From the NCBI RefSeq assembly GCF_049306965.1, contig NC_133179.1, forward strand, positions 15,605,001 to 15,669,000: DNA of 64,000 nt, read 5' to 3'. The stretch is from Danio rerio (taxonomy: Eukaryota > Chordata > Actinopteri > Cypriniformes > Danionidae). The notes below the pieces were generated by a model. It saw only the letters and a list, made by a program, of their open reading frames with translations. It searched no databases and was not told the origin of the DNA. The position numbers and the translations under genes were made by a program. Below are positions 1 to 13,690 of the stretch, one piece after another. How positions within the stretch are numbered: position 1 is the first letter of the stretch; every line of letters begins with the position of its first letter.

Positions 1-222
<222 letters not shown>

Positions 223-3200
223 TATAGAGATAAGTTATTAGATATTTTCACAGCAAATTGTGCATGATAATAACAGAGCAATATTTCCCTTTAGATGATC
301 TTCCATTTATACAAGAACTATTTACAGAAGTAAGCGGACATAATATTTATAAAAAGAATAGGCAAGGTTTGAATAGGAGTTCTACTCAATCCATTCGAAC
401 AAAAAGCAGACAAATTCATTTTTTCATTTAATCATGTCTATAGTTTTGGTGCATTAAAATATATGGCTTAGAAATGACTAAATTTAGATTTTTTTTTTCT
501 TTTGTGGCAAGCAAAAAATAAACTAAAAACACAATCAGGCCATTAGAAAAAATCCTTAGTGTTTAGCTGTGTGTAAGTGTAAAATTGCATGTATAATGGT
601 CTTTAAAAGTCCTAAATTTGACTTGATGAAACCTGCAGAAACCCTGAAAAACTGGAGCCACAAGAAAAAAAACGTAAATGCAAGAAATGCTAAACTCAGA
701 ACAATGTTTATTTAATTACAGAAGCTGTCATGACAATGTAATAATCAAGGGACTCAATGATTGAACAGTTTTTTACGAAATATAGAGCCTGTGTTATAAT
801 CAATAAATTATCCAGTAGCATTGCTCCATCCTGCTATGTTCTTTGAATATGCAAACATTTCTTACATCTTTAAAAAAAAAAACAGCATTCCCATGCAGTT
901 GTCCTTGTTTAATCTTGACTGCTTAAACCCAAGTAGAGGATTGCAAACGGAAAAGCACGTCTCCTTCAGGAATGCTTTGCGTTTCTATCCACTTGTTTGA
1001 CTGCCAAGGCTTTAGACGAGCAAACAAAGGCGGCATAAGCGATTTTTACACAGGAAAAATAAAGAGATTGACTGTTAGACTCGCACAAAGACGCTTATGC
1101 AATCCCTCCTTCTCTGCCGTTGTTTGTAAACAACATTTTCCACTGGATCTGAGCTCAGCTGTGTGAATTCCCGCTGTAATGCTGTACTTCTCTTCGGCCT
1201 GAAGGTTTGTCATAACACTTCAGCGCCATGTATGTGGTGCGAGAGGGGGATGGGGATTCCTAGTGTACCAGCATCCATTGTTCGGCTCTGCTAAATTGAG
1301 GAAAGATGCAGGGAGCAGTGAAAGTTTTCCGGGGCCTTTGCCAGCACTGTAAAGGGAAAACCAGGAACATTAGCGATGTGTTTAGCGGAGTGTATCGGAT
1401 CCCTATGGTGCTGAGGCAGAGGCCCCGGTGTGTAAGACCAATCGAGGGCTTTATCTGGTGCGAACGGGTCTCTTTGTGTTCGAACTGACATCCGGCCTGC
1501 TTTTATATACCCGTGGAGCCTTATGACTGCACCGCTGCTGTTTCTGCCTGTCTGTCCTGTCGGCGGATGCAGAAAGTGCTTTTGCATCGTTCTCGTCTGC
1601 TTTGGCTGTTATAAAGGGCATGGGTTGAACTTGCATGAACTGAACGGGTTGATGCTTGGTGTCAGGTTTACTAGGCATTGATATCCTGCAGCTCAGCTGG
1701 TCGTCATTGGTTTGATTCACTGGAAAAAAGTGTTTTTTAATTCAATTATTTACTGTCAAAAACATTTTAAGTTTTTGTAAAATAATTACATTTACATTTA
1801 TGTTATAATATTATTTAAATAATATTTTGTAGTATTGAATTCTGATTATTTTTTTAAATATGTTTTAGTTAATTTAATAATAATAATAACTATAATAATA
1901 ATAATAATGATAATGATTATTATTGTTATTATATATAAAATGTATTTGACATGTTTTATTTTTCTATTTTACAAAGTATTTAGTAGTTTTATTTAGTTAT
2001 TTAGAAGTTTTATTCTTTGATTGTTTATTGTTTAACATGTATTGTTTTGAATCATTAATTTAATTGATAATTATTATTTTATTGTGTTTTTTATGTTTCT
2101 ATGAATTTATCTATTTCTTTAGTGCATTAATTCTGTATTGATGACTATTTGACTGTTATTTTTGTTCAAGTTTTTAAATTATTTAGTTTATTTAGTTCTT
2201 TAAAAGGTTTTATTTTTTCTTAATTATTTATTATATAATATTGTTTTAAATCTTTAATTTAATTGATAATTATTATTTAATAGTTTTTTTACGTTTCTAT
2301 GAATTTATCTATTTTATTAGTGCATTAATTGTGTATTGATGACTGTTTGTTATTTTTGTTCAAGTTTCTATATTATTTAATTTTATTCTATAGTTTGTTA
2401 GTGGTTTTTATTACTTTTTTGCTTAATTGTTTATTAATTAACAATGTATTAAATCATTTATATAATTAATAGTGTAATCATATAATTTTTATAGTGTTTA
2501 TTATGTTTTAGTTAATTTTATTTTTTAGTATTGATGACTATTTGACTTTGTTATTTTAGCTCTATTTTAAGTTTCTGTGTGTAACAAAGTCTAACATTTC
2601 TGTAGCTCTCTACCAGTGTTTCTGTGTATGATCTCAATATATCTCCAAGAATCTATTTGTAGCTAAGGTTATTGACTGTAAAGGCTTGTTTCTATTACAG
2701 TGGCTTTGATAAACAGCGAAGGCAAACGGTCAGGTCGGGATTGCTTTGCCCCTTGACAGTGGGAGATTTGAGGCCCTCTGTAATCCCACAATAACACTGC
2801 AGTTTCCTGCACGCATGGCCAACCGCGGCCTGCAAAACAGATGGACTGAAGTTCCTCTCTTTGTCTGATGATGTTTGGGCCTGCACTGCATCTATGCACT
2901 TTCCTTTTTTATGAGAATAGATGATACACAATACACACTTAGATCCAATCTAAACACTGCAGTTAAACGGATTGAATCAGTACGGTGAAACTAGATTATC
3001 AGATTAGCTTTGATGTATATGAATATCTTTGTGACCTATATTACACAGTCTTGCTCTAGTAATGTATAATAACTGCTTGTGGATGAAGAAGTTGATGTAT
3101 TGGGTCTGTGCAAGTGCTGGTTTAATCAGTCGAGTGCACAGGCGCTTTATCATGTCACTGCAGGATGTTTCAGTAGATATGAATGTTTGAGCCATGCTGT

Positions 3201-6059
3201 GGTGCTTGCTGATGGACCCTGCCCTTTGTAATCAACAGAAACACTTTGAAGCCATCAAACAAAGAAAAAAAAATGCATTTTTAATAGCATGATATATAGG
3301 AACTTGCCAGCAAATCTCAAGTGAAAGAGATGGTGACAATAAATATAGATTGAATGCATGATGTGGTTAAAAAATAAGTTTTGCTATCAAGTAAGCACTG
3401 TTACTCAGCAGATTTGTATATATTCATGTATATAAATGTGTGTATGTGTTGGTTTATTTATTTTGTGTGTTTTTATTAAAGTCAACATTTGAAGTGAATC
3501 AAAAATAGATGTAAAAATAATCCAAATACACTGAAAAAGTTAAGGGTTCCACACAAATCATTCATGTTGTTTTAACAAATCGATTAAGTTAACTTAATTT
3601 TGTACATTTAAATGCATCGAACATAAAAGAATAAAGTTTTATATAGGTAGTTTTGAATAATATATATTTTATATAATATTTCTTTCATTGATTCTAGGAT
3701 GCATTCCATCTTATTGTAAAAAAAAAAAAAAAAAAAAAGAAAAAAAAGTGAGAATTACAGTTAGATAATAAATAGTTAAATTATGCAGGTCAGTGTGCCA
3801 GGCGAAGAACTAACCATATTAAGCAGCATTGTTATCATGAGAGTGAGATTACACGCATGCAAACACACAGTAGCATTAATGAGAACTCGTTGTGGCACTC
3901 TGTTTTGCTGCTGTTTGTCTATGGAAATGAGAGCAGGGTCCACTTGGCCTCAGCATGTGATTGAGATTCTGGCAAGAGGTGGCGTTTGGCTAGTTTCTGT
4001 GTTCTCGGGAGCAGGAAAGAGATCAAGATCTCTCACAGGAGAACTCTGTAACTCCATAATAGCACCGTAGCCCTGTGATGCCTCTACTGTAAACTTGATG
4101 GCCCCATTTCAGAGTCCTTAGCATGATGTATATTTTAAAACAACCTCACTACTGGTGTGAATTGACTGTTTTGTATATATATTTTGATTCTGAAAGTACA
4201 AATAATGTGCTTTTACAGTATATAATGGGATTTTATAAATCTCTCTAGTGATGTGTCTGTAAAATTTCGTGTTCCCTTAAATTCAAGTAAGCTGATGAGC
4301 TACATGCTATTCTGATATGACAGAAACAACAAAACAAGCAAATCTATGAATCATGCTGATGGTAAAGGTTTTCAGAATTAATAATCACTTTATCTGTGGC
4401 CTCTGTGAAGACTTTAGCCAAATTACCCATACATAACTTTAACAAGCACATTCAGAAATAAAATTGGGAACAATTACCAATATATGAAGTGACATTCTAG
4501 GCATTTGTATTAACAAGGGTTGTGAAGGTGGTGAAATTTTCCCACCGGATAACCAACTACTGACAACACCAGTAATACCGGTATCACTGGGGGTGGGGTT
4601 CTCAAAATAGCTTATAAATTTGATGCACAGGTTTTTAATTACTTCAACTTTCAAATGATAAAAATTGGGTGTCAGTTGTTTGCATTGACAAAAACAAAAG
4701 AGATAACTTGCATATATCATGACTTTTTAACCTAAAAGTTTGGATTTCGAGAGTCTATGGAGACATTCAGTGACAGAGCATTTGTAATGTTTTGTTTTCT
4801 ATGGGTGTAAACTTTCAGGTTAAGGGTGCTAATATATAATAAGATCCCCTTCCTAGGTCACTAGGGGAGTGAAATCTGAACAATACGTCGCCTTTAATTT
4901 TCTGGACTTTTAGAAAGAAACACAGTTGAACTGTACATTGTATGCCAGTAAACATTCTCAGGTCATATGTGCCAGGTTGAAGTTTATACACGAGGGCATT
5001 TCCATTGGATTTCACAGCCTTTGAACTGTGGCTTGAGACAGGCATTGATATGTAAAGTGTGCTGAGGCTTTTCTTTCACCGTCTCTTTTACTCCATCAGT
5101 ATTCAACTACATCAGGCCTTTGGGATCAGAGTTTTCATCCTAACAGAGCGCTTCAGATTGCAACATTCCTCTCAGAATAAGAAACTTGTGATGTCGGAAG
5201 GGAGGTTCGCTGCTTTCCTATGGAGTAAAATCAAAACAGATTTGGACCCTTGCGCTACAGTAGATCAGAATATTTCACCTCAACGTGCCTGCAAATCATG
5301 GGCCGCTCAATATAGCGTATGTGATTGTTGATATGCTAAATGTGTTTTTTTTTTCTAGGAGGCTTTCATTTAGCGAGTATTTTGATTGTTAGCTGGAGAC
5401 CAAAGTATATGTGGTTTGTTTAAAAACAGCCTTTAGGAACAAGTAATTCTGTTTCCGAAAAGCGGTCGTTTCCCTTCACGCACATAAACTGAATCAGAAT
5501 GGTAATGAAATCAGCTCTTGGTATTGGATTAAAAGCGAAAGGTTGTCATCTCCTGTGATATTGGTTTCTGCAAGAGAGCATTGCTACAGACATGCACATC
5601 CAGAAACCAGTTTAACTGCAGAAAAGATGACATGTTAGGTTCTGTGTTGTGATTTCTCCTAAACAGAGAAAGCAATATTTGAAATAGATTGCATTTAGGG
5701 CTGTGTATATGCTGTTTTACTATGATTTAAATATTTGGAACAGCTTTTATTTTTAAATAAAATATACATGGCACAATATTCAACTAAAACTGAAAAAAAG
5801 TTATGTTATTTTGTTATTCATTTACGCGACGATGATGTGAACATTTACAATTTGTTTCTACAAAAAAATACAAAAACATGATTTTGTGAATGGTGCCATC
5901 ATATATCTATTAAATATTCAGTCTATTGGCATGTATGAGTACTTGACAACCAAAAGAGCAGTGTTGTACTACAGAACTCTGTGCGTTGTTACATAGGGTT
6001 TCTTTACATCACACCTACTGGCCTGACACGCATAATACAGCATTTTCAGGCTTTTTTGA
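223..6059 (+). other. ube2h intron 1 sequence, no gene seen
   Basis: No exon of ube2h or other gene recognised. A GC-richer block with several CpGs at about 1180-1720 stands out and could be a regulatory element. 1973-2578 is a tandem repeat (separate entry). A run of about 20 A with further A-rich sequence follows at 3719-3747. The rest is ordinary AT-rich intron. Confidence 0.5.
1973..2578. repeat. About 200-bp tandem repeat, three diverged copies
   Basis: The string TAATTTAATTGATAATTATT recurs at 2056 and 2255, a 199-bp offset. Each copy continues through TATGAATTTATCTATTT, AGTGCATTAATT and TATTGATGACT. A third, more diverged copy is recognisable at about 2371-2578 from TATTGATGACTATTTGACT and AAGTTTCTGTG. 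It is a local AT-rich duplication. Confidence 0.75.
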
Positions 6060-7429
6060 GTAGTGTTTGTCTGCAGACTGCAAGACGGGTGTAACATGAA
6101 GGGGGCGTAACTTGTAGTAGAGACGTAACTTGAAGTTATGGAGACTCACATGTCAAAACTATCTTGTCAGTAAGATGGCACTGTACCCATCAATGTCTAC
6201 ACCTTCCCCAAACCTTAACCCAATCATCACAGTTATTAACGTCTACAACTTCCCTTAACCTTAACCCAACCATCACAGTTATTAACGTCTACACCTTCCC
6301 TTAACCTAAACCCAATCATCAGTTACTAACGTCTACACCTTCCTCAAACCTAAACCCAGTCATCACAGTTATTAACTTCTACACCTACCCATACTAGGGA
6401 TGCAACAATTAACTGATTTCACTATTAACCACACTGTAATTCTTCACAGTTATTTAATCCTATAGGCTTCTCAACACCGCGTTCCTGCACAGAACAAAAC
6501 TGCTGCAATTAAACAAAGTTATGCCAACTGTGCACTAGTTTAAAGTTCCAAGCTTGTACACAATGCGCATGCACACTGGATTAAAGGCTGATTTTAACTA
6601 TGGCTGAGGCTATTAACTAAGGGCCGTTCACATATGCCGTCTTTTGTGTGCGCAAGTTCGTTATTTGCAAAGAAGGCACGTGGCTTGCATTGAGTGTCAA
6701 GTGTCAAATTATTACTCCTGTTTAAATGCCAAAAACGTTTTTCATTTATTTTTAAGTCCAAAGAGAAATGGACTATTGTTTGTTTTTTATTATTATTATT
6801 TTGTGCTGTATTGATTGTTTACTGAGCAGCAATAAATTACGGTTAAAAATAAAAAGGGTTTTCATGTGATTTACTAAATTAGAAGTTTTTTAAAATTGAT
6901 GAATGCATAATAATCATGATAACCGTTATTTCGCAGACTATAATCGTACAGCCAAAAATTTATAATCGTTGTATTCTTAACCCCAACTCTTAACCCAACC
7001 ATCATAGTTATTTATGTCTAGACCTACCACAACCCTAAACCCAACTATCACAGTTATAAACGTACAGCCTAAAGTTGTGGAGGCCTTCAAACTTGCTCGC
7101 CATTGTACTGTTATTTGCAACCACAAGGGGCGGCGCCAAGTAGGCTAACTGTCATGACAAAACGAATCAGCGAGTGGATTTGCTAAATGGATGAATATAG
7201 TTGTACATCTAATGAATTGGTTGTGGATAAATTTGGAGACAACTCAAAAAAATTCTGTGAAAATGTTCTCTGGTAAATATATCCGCCATCTCGCCAACAA
7301 CGTTGTGACATCTTGCTTGGTTCATCTCGATATGGGATCTCGATAACTGCAAGTTATGCCTCTTAAAACAAGTTACACCCCCTTCATGTTCCGCCCCTCT
7401 CTTGCAGTCCGCAGACAGATACACTTGGT
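6060..7429. mobile_element. Inverted-repeat DNA element (about 1.37 kb) with internal minisatellite
   Basis: The left end reads GTCTGCAGACTGCAAGACGG then TGTAACATGAAGGGGGCGTA. The right end is its reverse complement with a few changes (CCCCCTTCATGTTCCGCCCC then CTTGCAGTCCGCAGAC). The inverted repeats run about 100 bp. Inside is a tandem array of a roughly 47-bp unit (TCTACACCTTCCCTTAACCT...) at 6190-6385, resuming at 6977-7065. The array is split by an insertion. No transposase frame is seen, so it is non-autonomous. Family unknown to me; exact ends are approximate. Confidence 0.7.
6395..6976. mobile_element. Element inserted in the minisatellite (TAGGGATGCAAC type)
   Basis: It begins TAGGGATGCAACAATTAACT and ends near ATAATCGTTGTATTC, whose reverse complement (GAATACAACGATTAT) resembles the start. 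It interrupts the 47-bp repeat array of the surrounding element, so it arrived later. Similar TAGGG-CTGCAACGATT termini are typical of fish hAT-like elements. No clear target duplication. Confidence 0.5.
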
Positions 7430-8236
7430 TTTTTTCAGGATTTTCATTTTATTGTCTATAGGCAACACTTTTCAAAATCCCTCATGTTTTTAGTACATTG
7501 TTGTTTAATACATTTGCATATTCTTTGTTAACATTTTTTCTTCAGATAATCAGTTCTACAACTGTCAAGCCTATTTGTATATAAGTGTATGCGAGTAGTC
7601 AAATCTGTTGTGTACAATTGTTGCCAGAGGGGTGTAAGTTCAGTCCGCTTGACTCCAAAGGGCCGATATGTTCATTCTGTGCTCTGTTAGCATGAGCAAA
7701 CACAATCTGACTGCGTAGCTGTTTGTTCACCAACAGAAAGCATCATTATGTTCAGTCCTGGCTCATTGTGTGAAATGGCACACATGTATGTTGCTTCTCG
7801 GAGTGCTGTTTTACAGCAGCTTCTCTTATTTAGAGGGCATGGAATGCAGCATTTGAGCTCGGGGTTGGTTTTGTTTGTGTAGGTCAGAGGTCAGTTGACG
7901 GTCAACACTTCTTCAAATCGCATTAGCAGAACAAATGGCCAATTTTCATGCATTTATTGTTCGTTATCTTCAGTGTACTTTACAGCATGTATTATTTATT
8001 TATCGTTTAATTCAAAATAGCAAATAAATCTTTCATTCTTCAAATCATTCATTCAGTCTTTCACTGCAAATCAAATTCATTGTGTGTCAGTATGGCATAA
8101 ATAGAAGAGGCATCAGTTTACTGTAACAAGTTTTATTGCTCTCATTGTGTCACATGAATCACTAGTTATAAAAAAAATTGTATTTGGTTCCATAACATTA
8201 CAACGCACTGCTCATATCTGGTGTATTACTTCAAAC

Positions 8237-8779
8237 TAGGGCTGCACAATATACTGTTTATACTTCAATATCACAATGTGTGCATCTGCAATAGTCACAT
8301 TGCAAGATATGCAACATTGAGTCTGAAATATAGTTGACCAGGAGCCACAGAACACATGCAATTTGTAGAGTTTGCATGTGTTTTTAAGCCCTGTAACTGA
8401 GCATTTTAAGAGTTTAGATCATTTGAGCACAAAAAAAGATGGTTTTGTGGCGTAATAAAGATTTATATAATTATTTATACAGAATTGATATGATTTATGC
8501 AACATCTTATCTTATCTTACTAGTCCAAATATCTACATTTCAAAGCGAAAACATTGTGATTATCTTACTTGTCACACTGGCAAATAATTTAGCTTGTTTA
8601 AGAAAAGTAAAACATTTATTTCTTCTTAAGGTGAAAACAAAGCAATATTAATACCTGATCTAAACATTTTTAGATAAAGAGAAATAGGACTCACCAGATT
8701 GCCAAATATAGAGCTATTATCAAAATATTTATCGCAAAAAAACTAAATATCGCAATAACAGATTTTTCGTGCAACCCTA
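8237..8779. mobile_element. hAT-type non-autonomous element with perfect target duplication
   Basis: Termini are TAGGGCTGCACAATAT and CGTGCAACCCTA, in inverted orientation. The element is flanked on both sides by the 8-bp direct repeat CTTCAAAC (8229-8236 and 8780-8787). 543 bp, no transposase. An 8-bp target duplication is the hAT hallmark. Confidence 0.88.
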
Positions 8780-9183
8780 CTTCAAACAATTTTTTTTACT
8801 TGTTTACTAACTAACCTAATACAGTATTTGTATTTCTAATTAAATTGTTTGATAATTAAATGGTTTAACAAATAATAATTAGATATTGTGGTTCAACTAT
8901 GATTAAAATTTTCTAGTAAATATTATCTGAAATAAATTGAAATATTATTGCAGTAATTTAAAGCAAATGTTACATAATTATCACAATTGCAGTAAATCCT
9001 ATATTGACTTAAGTTTGGCTATCTGTCAAGATTTTCTTTGAGATATGTCAACCAACAATAACACCTAATATTATTTAAATATACATAATATTATATAAAT
9101 ATCATAGAAAAATTTATCAGTTTTAAGAACAAATGATTACTTTTAAGTAGCTTCCAATCTGAAACTCACTCCGTTCTCCAGAC

Positions 9184-9578
9184 TAGGCCTGTCACAGTAA
9201 TCAATATATCGACTGCAGTAATTTGACATGACCTTTGGTAAGTTTTGGTGTTGCAATAAATATTTCCAAACTCACAAATAGTGTTAAAAAGCCATTTTAC
9301 AATAAAATTTACAATCTACTATCTGTTTACAATCTATACATAATAGGCCTTTTTAACATCAACCTTTTTAACATAGTCGCACCTTTTTAACATCAGGTTA
9401 CAGAATCTAAATCTTAATAATGGAAAGCCTTTGTCCCTCGATGGCTATTTACATTACTATGCTGTTGTATTATAATTATATAATCAGTGGCATAAAATTA
9501 TCTCAATAATATCGCTTTTTTCAACAATTTCTGTGACAATATATCGCACAACAATAATTCTTTATCACGACTGGCCTA
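9184..9578. mobile_element. hAT-type non-autonomous element with perfect target duplication
   Basis: Termini are TAGGCCTGTCACAGTAATC and TATCACGACTGGCCTA. The flanking 8-bp direct repeat is CTCCAGAC (9176-9183 and 9579-9586). 395 bp with internal short palindromic AT-rich sequence; no coding capacity. Confidence 0.88.
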
Positions 9579-10481
9579 CTCCAGACCTCCAGATAAAATC
9601 TGCTATAATGTAAATCATAGACCTGAATAACAGTAATGTCCTATTGTGGTTTCCTGGACGGCTGTGTTATGAGTGAACACAAGGCTGTGAATGAGATCGC
9701 TAATCTAGCAGGTAGACCGTCTTAGCACTGAAGGTGACTGATAGAGCTACTAGTAAAGCCCTTCCCCCTCCTTCACTCATCCACACACACACATATACTC
9801 TCACATATATAACCAGGCAGCTGCTGCTCGCTTTCAAATCAACAAATGCGCACTTATGGGACGTACTGACACAGTGCATAATATGACGTGCACATTGGCA
9901 ATGAATGTGAAAGTGTGTCATAATGTTTATTTGACAGCTTTGTATTAAGGATGGCTACAGATGACTAGAGCTTCGAGGCATAATACAAACTGACATATCT
10001 GGAGTTGATCAGTACAGTGCATGCATTTAGAACTACTCCAGTATAGGTGTTTGCACGGTTAGCTGTTGCTGTATGTACTGTGATGTGGTATAATGCATAG
10101 ATGCGAGTAGGTGGTGTAGAGTATGTGACGGCAGGATGGTGGTGTTAGCCGGGTGTTCTAGTATAGGGCTTTCTAAATGTTGATTTAATTGAAATATTTT
10201 GAATTAAAGCATATTCTCGCATAATTATTGACCAAGTGTACAAAGAAAAGATTCATTAATTTGGCATTTCAAATGTAAGATTATTTTATTTTATTACAGT
10301 TGCCATATTTAGAGTGTTTAATGCAAATTTCGTTTTTGAAAGTTTTAATTAAAATAAAAAGACCCTTTAAACTAAATGTGCAGTTTTTTATTTATTTATT
10401 TGTTTGAATGTTGTCATATGTTAAAATTGCTTACGGTCAAGCTAAGACAGATAAAGTCTAATAAAATGCGTAATTGGCTAT

Positions 10482-11309
10482 TAGGGTTGGGCGATGTTGA
10501 CCAATTTGGCATCGTGAGATGTCCAATGTGAAACATAGCGATGGCATTACCATTGTAGGCTGTGGTGAATTAATTATGAATAATTAATTAGCTCATAACA
10601 AATTAATTATTTGTAGCCTACCATTTCAACTACTTGACCCGCATTGCTCTTTGTTTTACCCATAACCAAATCATAAATTATTAAAGATAAGTTACACACA
10701 AATTACCACCTGTCAATCACTTTTTCTGTGGAATTCTGGCATGAATAGGCAGAGTGACCTGTGTCGTTATAATGGCATGAGCAAACTTGGTTAGTAAAAA
10801 AGGTGCACAACCAACAGGATCTGAGGTTTTCGCTAAAATTACTAAGTACAAGCCTAAAAGCGAAAGATTAAGGCAGTGTACTGACGCTGTGACACGTAAC
10901 CTGATAGATTCAAAAGACCGAAGAGTCGTTAGATATAGATAAGATTAATTAAATATCACGTTTAACGACTATAGTGACACGCGATATAGCAGTACTATTT
11001 ATGCGATTTAAACTGTATGACGTGCACTGCTCTCTGGGGTTTTGTGCTCAAAGCACCCGCTGACTTCCTGGAGCTTAGACGTGCACATATGCTGCTGTGC
11101 GTGCCTATGTGTAAGGATCCAATGGGTGGTAAAGTGTGGAAGATGGGCTTTTTAGAAATGCTAGGTGAAATGCCAATGTGGACATGTATCGTTTTCAATC
11201 TAAAATGGCATTTTAAAACTAAGACCTAAGTGTGTATTTTTCGCGAGCAGCTCAGCATTGTGATGTCTATCGTCTGTCGTCGATGGCATCGTCTGTCGAC
11301 CCAACCCTA
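10482..11309. mobile_element. TIR DNA element (TAGGGTTGGGCGATG ... CGACCCAACCCTA)
   Basis: The inverted termini TAGGGTTGGG and CCCAACCCTA are followed inward by CGATG/CATCG-rich sequence on both sides. About 828 bp. A clean target duplication is not evident. Two overlapping open frames near 11000-11230 are in opposite directions and look like chance. Probably a non-autonomous hAT relative. Confidence 0.7.
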
Positions 11310-13551
11310 GTTGCCATGTATGTTTTAAATGGCTTGTGCAAGAAACAAGACTGAAGTCCAGTTTTTAATATGACCATGGTTTCCATTACATTCATTACTC
11401 AATGACGGGGCGCCACACCAAAATTCATTACAGAATTACAACATAATTACAGCTTCTCATTCAAAACCTTCAGTTGTTTTTTTTATAGCGGGTAATAAAA
11501 CCAAAATGTATTACTGACAGGGCCGTGCAACGCGTGAGGCCAGTAAACACAACATAGCTTTCAGTTATGATGAACACAGTGTCCATAATTATACTTTATT
11601 TATAGATAAAGATCTATGGTTCTGCATACAGATACTTTATCTTGCTGGAGTTTATGGCTATTTCACTTTACTTTAGAACAGATATATGCCTTTCTTTAGG
11701 TCTAATGGAGACATTCATAAATATTCCTAGCAAATCTAATAATTGTTGGAGATAAACTAGTTACTCAAACTCACTAAATCGCACTTGAGCAGCGCATATT
11801 TGAGGGCGTTCAAAAAATTTTGTGCAGAGGAAATCTGTGCGCAAGCAAAGATATCACATGCTTGTATTACATGAATGCGATCTTGACTAGTAATACTATG
11901 CTCACGACATTTATCATTGAAATAACGCTACAGGTAGTTCACTAGCATCACTAGCAATCCTAGAGTAAACACTGCACTGATGCATATTTTAACACACCAA
12001 GATGAAAGTCTGCAAAATGAGTCTAATGAGGCAATCTTTAGGAAAGTAATAGCCAAGGAGCCATTACTGCTTAAAATTATTGCCATATTCACAATGTTAC
12101 CTCATTTCATATCACCAGCCAAATCGCCACTAATATATAATGAATTTTTGATGTATTGCCCAGTCTCACTCTAGAGTACAGCAGATGTCCAGGAGAGATG
12201 AAGACCATCTGAGCTCTGCATATGCCTGCTGATCGAATGAGAGCCAGTTAATTAGGGAATAAAGTAAAGCTCTAATGGAGAGAGCTTTAGGACAAGGCAA
12301 AGGAGATTTTTATGTCAGTGTCAATCTCGAGTCTCTTGATGCCTTCCTCATTTGTTAGTCTCTTTGAACAAAAGCATTAGCTAAAAAAATGACTCGATGT
12401 TAAATGCACTATTTGAATGTCCTCTAAATGAAACGCATTTGCATTTACTGTAACTTAACCTTAGCGGATGTTAGCTGATATTGTCAATTCACCCAATTTA
12501 TTTTGACCATGTTCTAGAAAAAAACTTGAGCACTCATGCATGTGACTTTACTAGAAGTGAACTGCTCACAGCATCGACTTCAGTCCAGACTTACAGAGCG
12601 AGTCATTGAGCCAGGGCAGCTAGGGAAGGGTGTTAGGTTACACTGGGATAGGAAGTTGTTTTAGGGGTACTGGCGGTGACCATAGATGGCTTCCTGTCAG
12701 GTTTGACGTCTGTCTTTTTAACCCCCGATGCAAACCATGACCTACATTTGCTCGATGGTTGAGTGGAATCTTAAAACTCAAGGTGCGTCTTGTCTGTTTC
12801 TCCATCAGTGAACTTGTGTACTTCCTCTTAGTGTCATGCAGACAAGAAAAACTGACACGCTTCCTGTCTTTCATCTGCCCAAATTGAGCAAAATGGTGTG
12901 CTTGACAGTGAGGGAGAGAAAACGTTGGCACTTTTTTACAAAAAGTCGATCTTCTTTAATATTGTACCAGTTATGAAGTGTTAAAATCCCAGGCAGTTTA
13001 TTTGTTGAACATTGTGCCAATAGAATATCCATGACCAGCATCAGTCTGAACAAGGCGGGATGGATTCCTGCATTCATGTAGTTTAAATCAGATCTTGATC
13101 TTACAATCTAAATGTTGCTGCAAAAATCCAGAATCATCAGATCAGATGAGTTTAATCCAGTCGTCTGTTGTCCAACTTTGGAGAGCATGTTTAAATCATT
13201 AACATTAGTTTCCTGCTTCTTATAGCTGACAGGAGTTACACCCATTGTGGTTTTCTGCTGCTGTAGCTCATCTGCTTCAAGTTTTTTTTTTTTTTACATG
13301 TTTTGTGTTCAGAGATGCTCTTCTCCAGGCTTCTTGGTTATTTAGCATAATGTTATCTTTAGATCAGCTTAAACCATTTTGACAATTTTACTGATCTCCT
13401 GAATCAAAGTAATTTTCACCCGCTCAATGACTCTACAGTGTATTTTCACCTTTTTAGGGAACATTTTCTGTAAGCCCTTGAGATTGTGTGTGAAAATCCC
13501 AGTAGATCAGCAGTTTTTGAAATACCCAGGCAGCATTTACACAAGTGTGTT
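11310..13551 (+). other. ube2h intron 1, no gene seen
   Basis: Ordinary AT-rich sequence. A somewhat GC-richer stretch at 12540-12920 contains overlapping opposite-strand frames but no splice-consistent coding exon. Nothing else supported. Confidence 0.5.
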
Positions 13552-13690
13552 TTCATTCATTCATTCATTCATTCATTCATTCATTCATTCATTCATTCAT
13601 TCATTCATTCATTCATTCATTCATTCATTCATTTTCCTTTGGCTTAGTCCCTTTATTTATCATGGATTGCCACAGCAGAATAAACCTCTG
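13552..13690 (-). repeat. 5'-truncated DANA SINE fragment with expanded (ATTC)n tail
   Basis: About 20 copies of ATTC (13552-13632) lead straight into TTGGCTTAGTCCCTTTATTT and GGATTGCCACAGCAGAATAAAC. This is the reverse complement of the DANA 3' end. The microsatellite is therefore an expansion of the SINE's own ATGA tail. Confidence 0.85.

Noticed and set aside
1291-1720. Overlapping frames of 98, 89 and 60 codons on both strands
   Set aside because: GC-richer block, so stops are fewer; no splice logic and no familiar domain. Possibly a conserved non-coding element.
6561-6574. NRF1-like site GCGCATGCAC
   Set aside because: Single imperfect match inside a mobile element; no promoter context.
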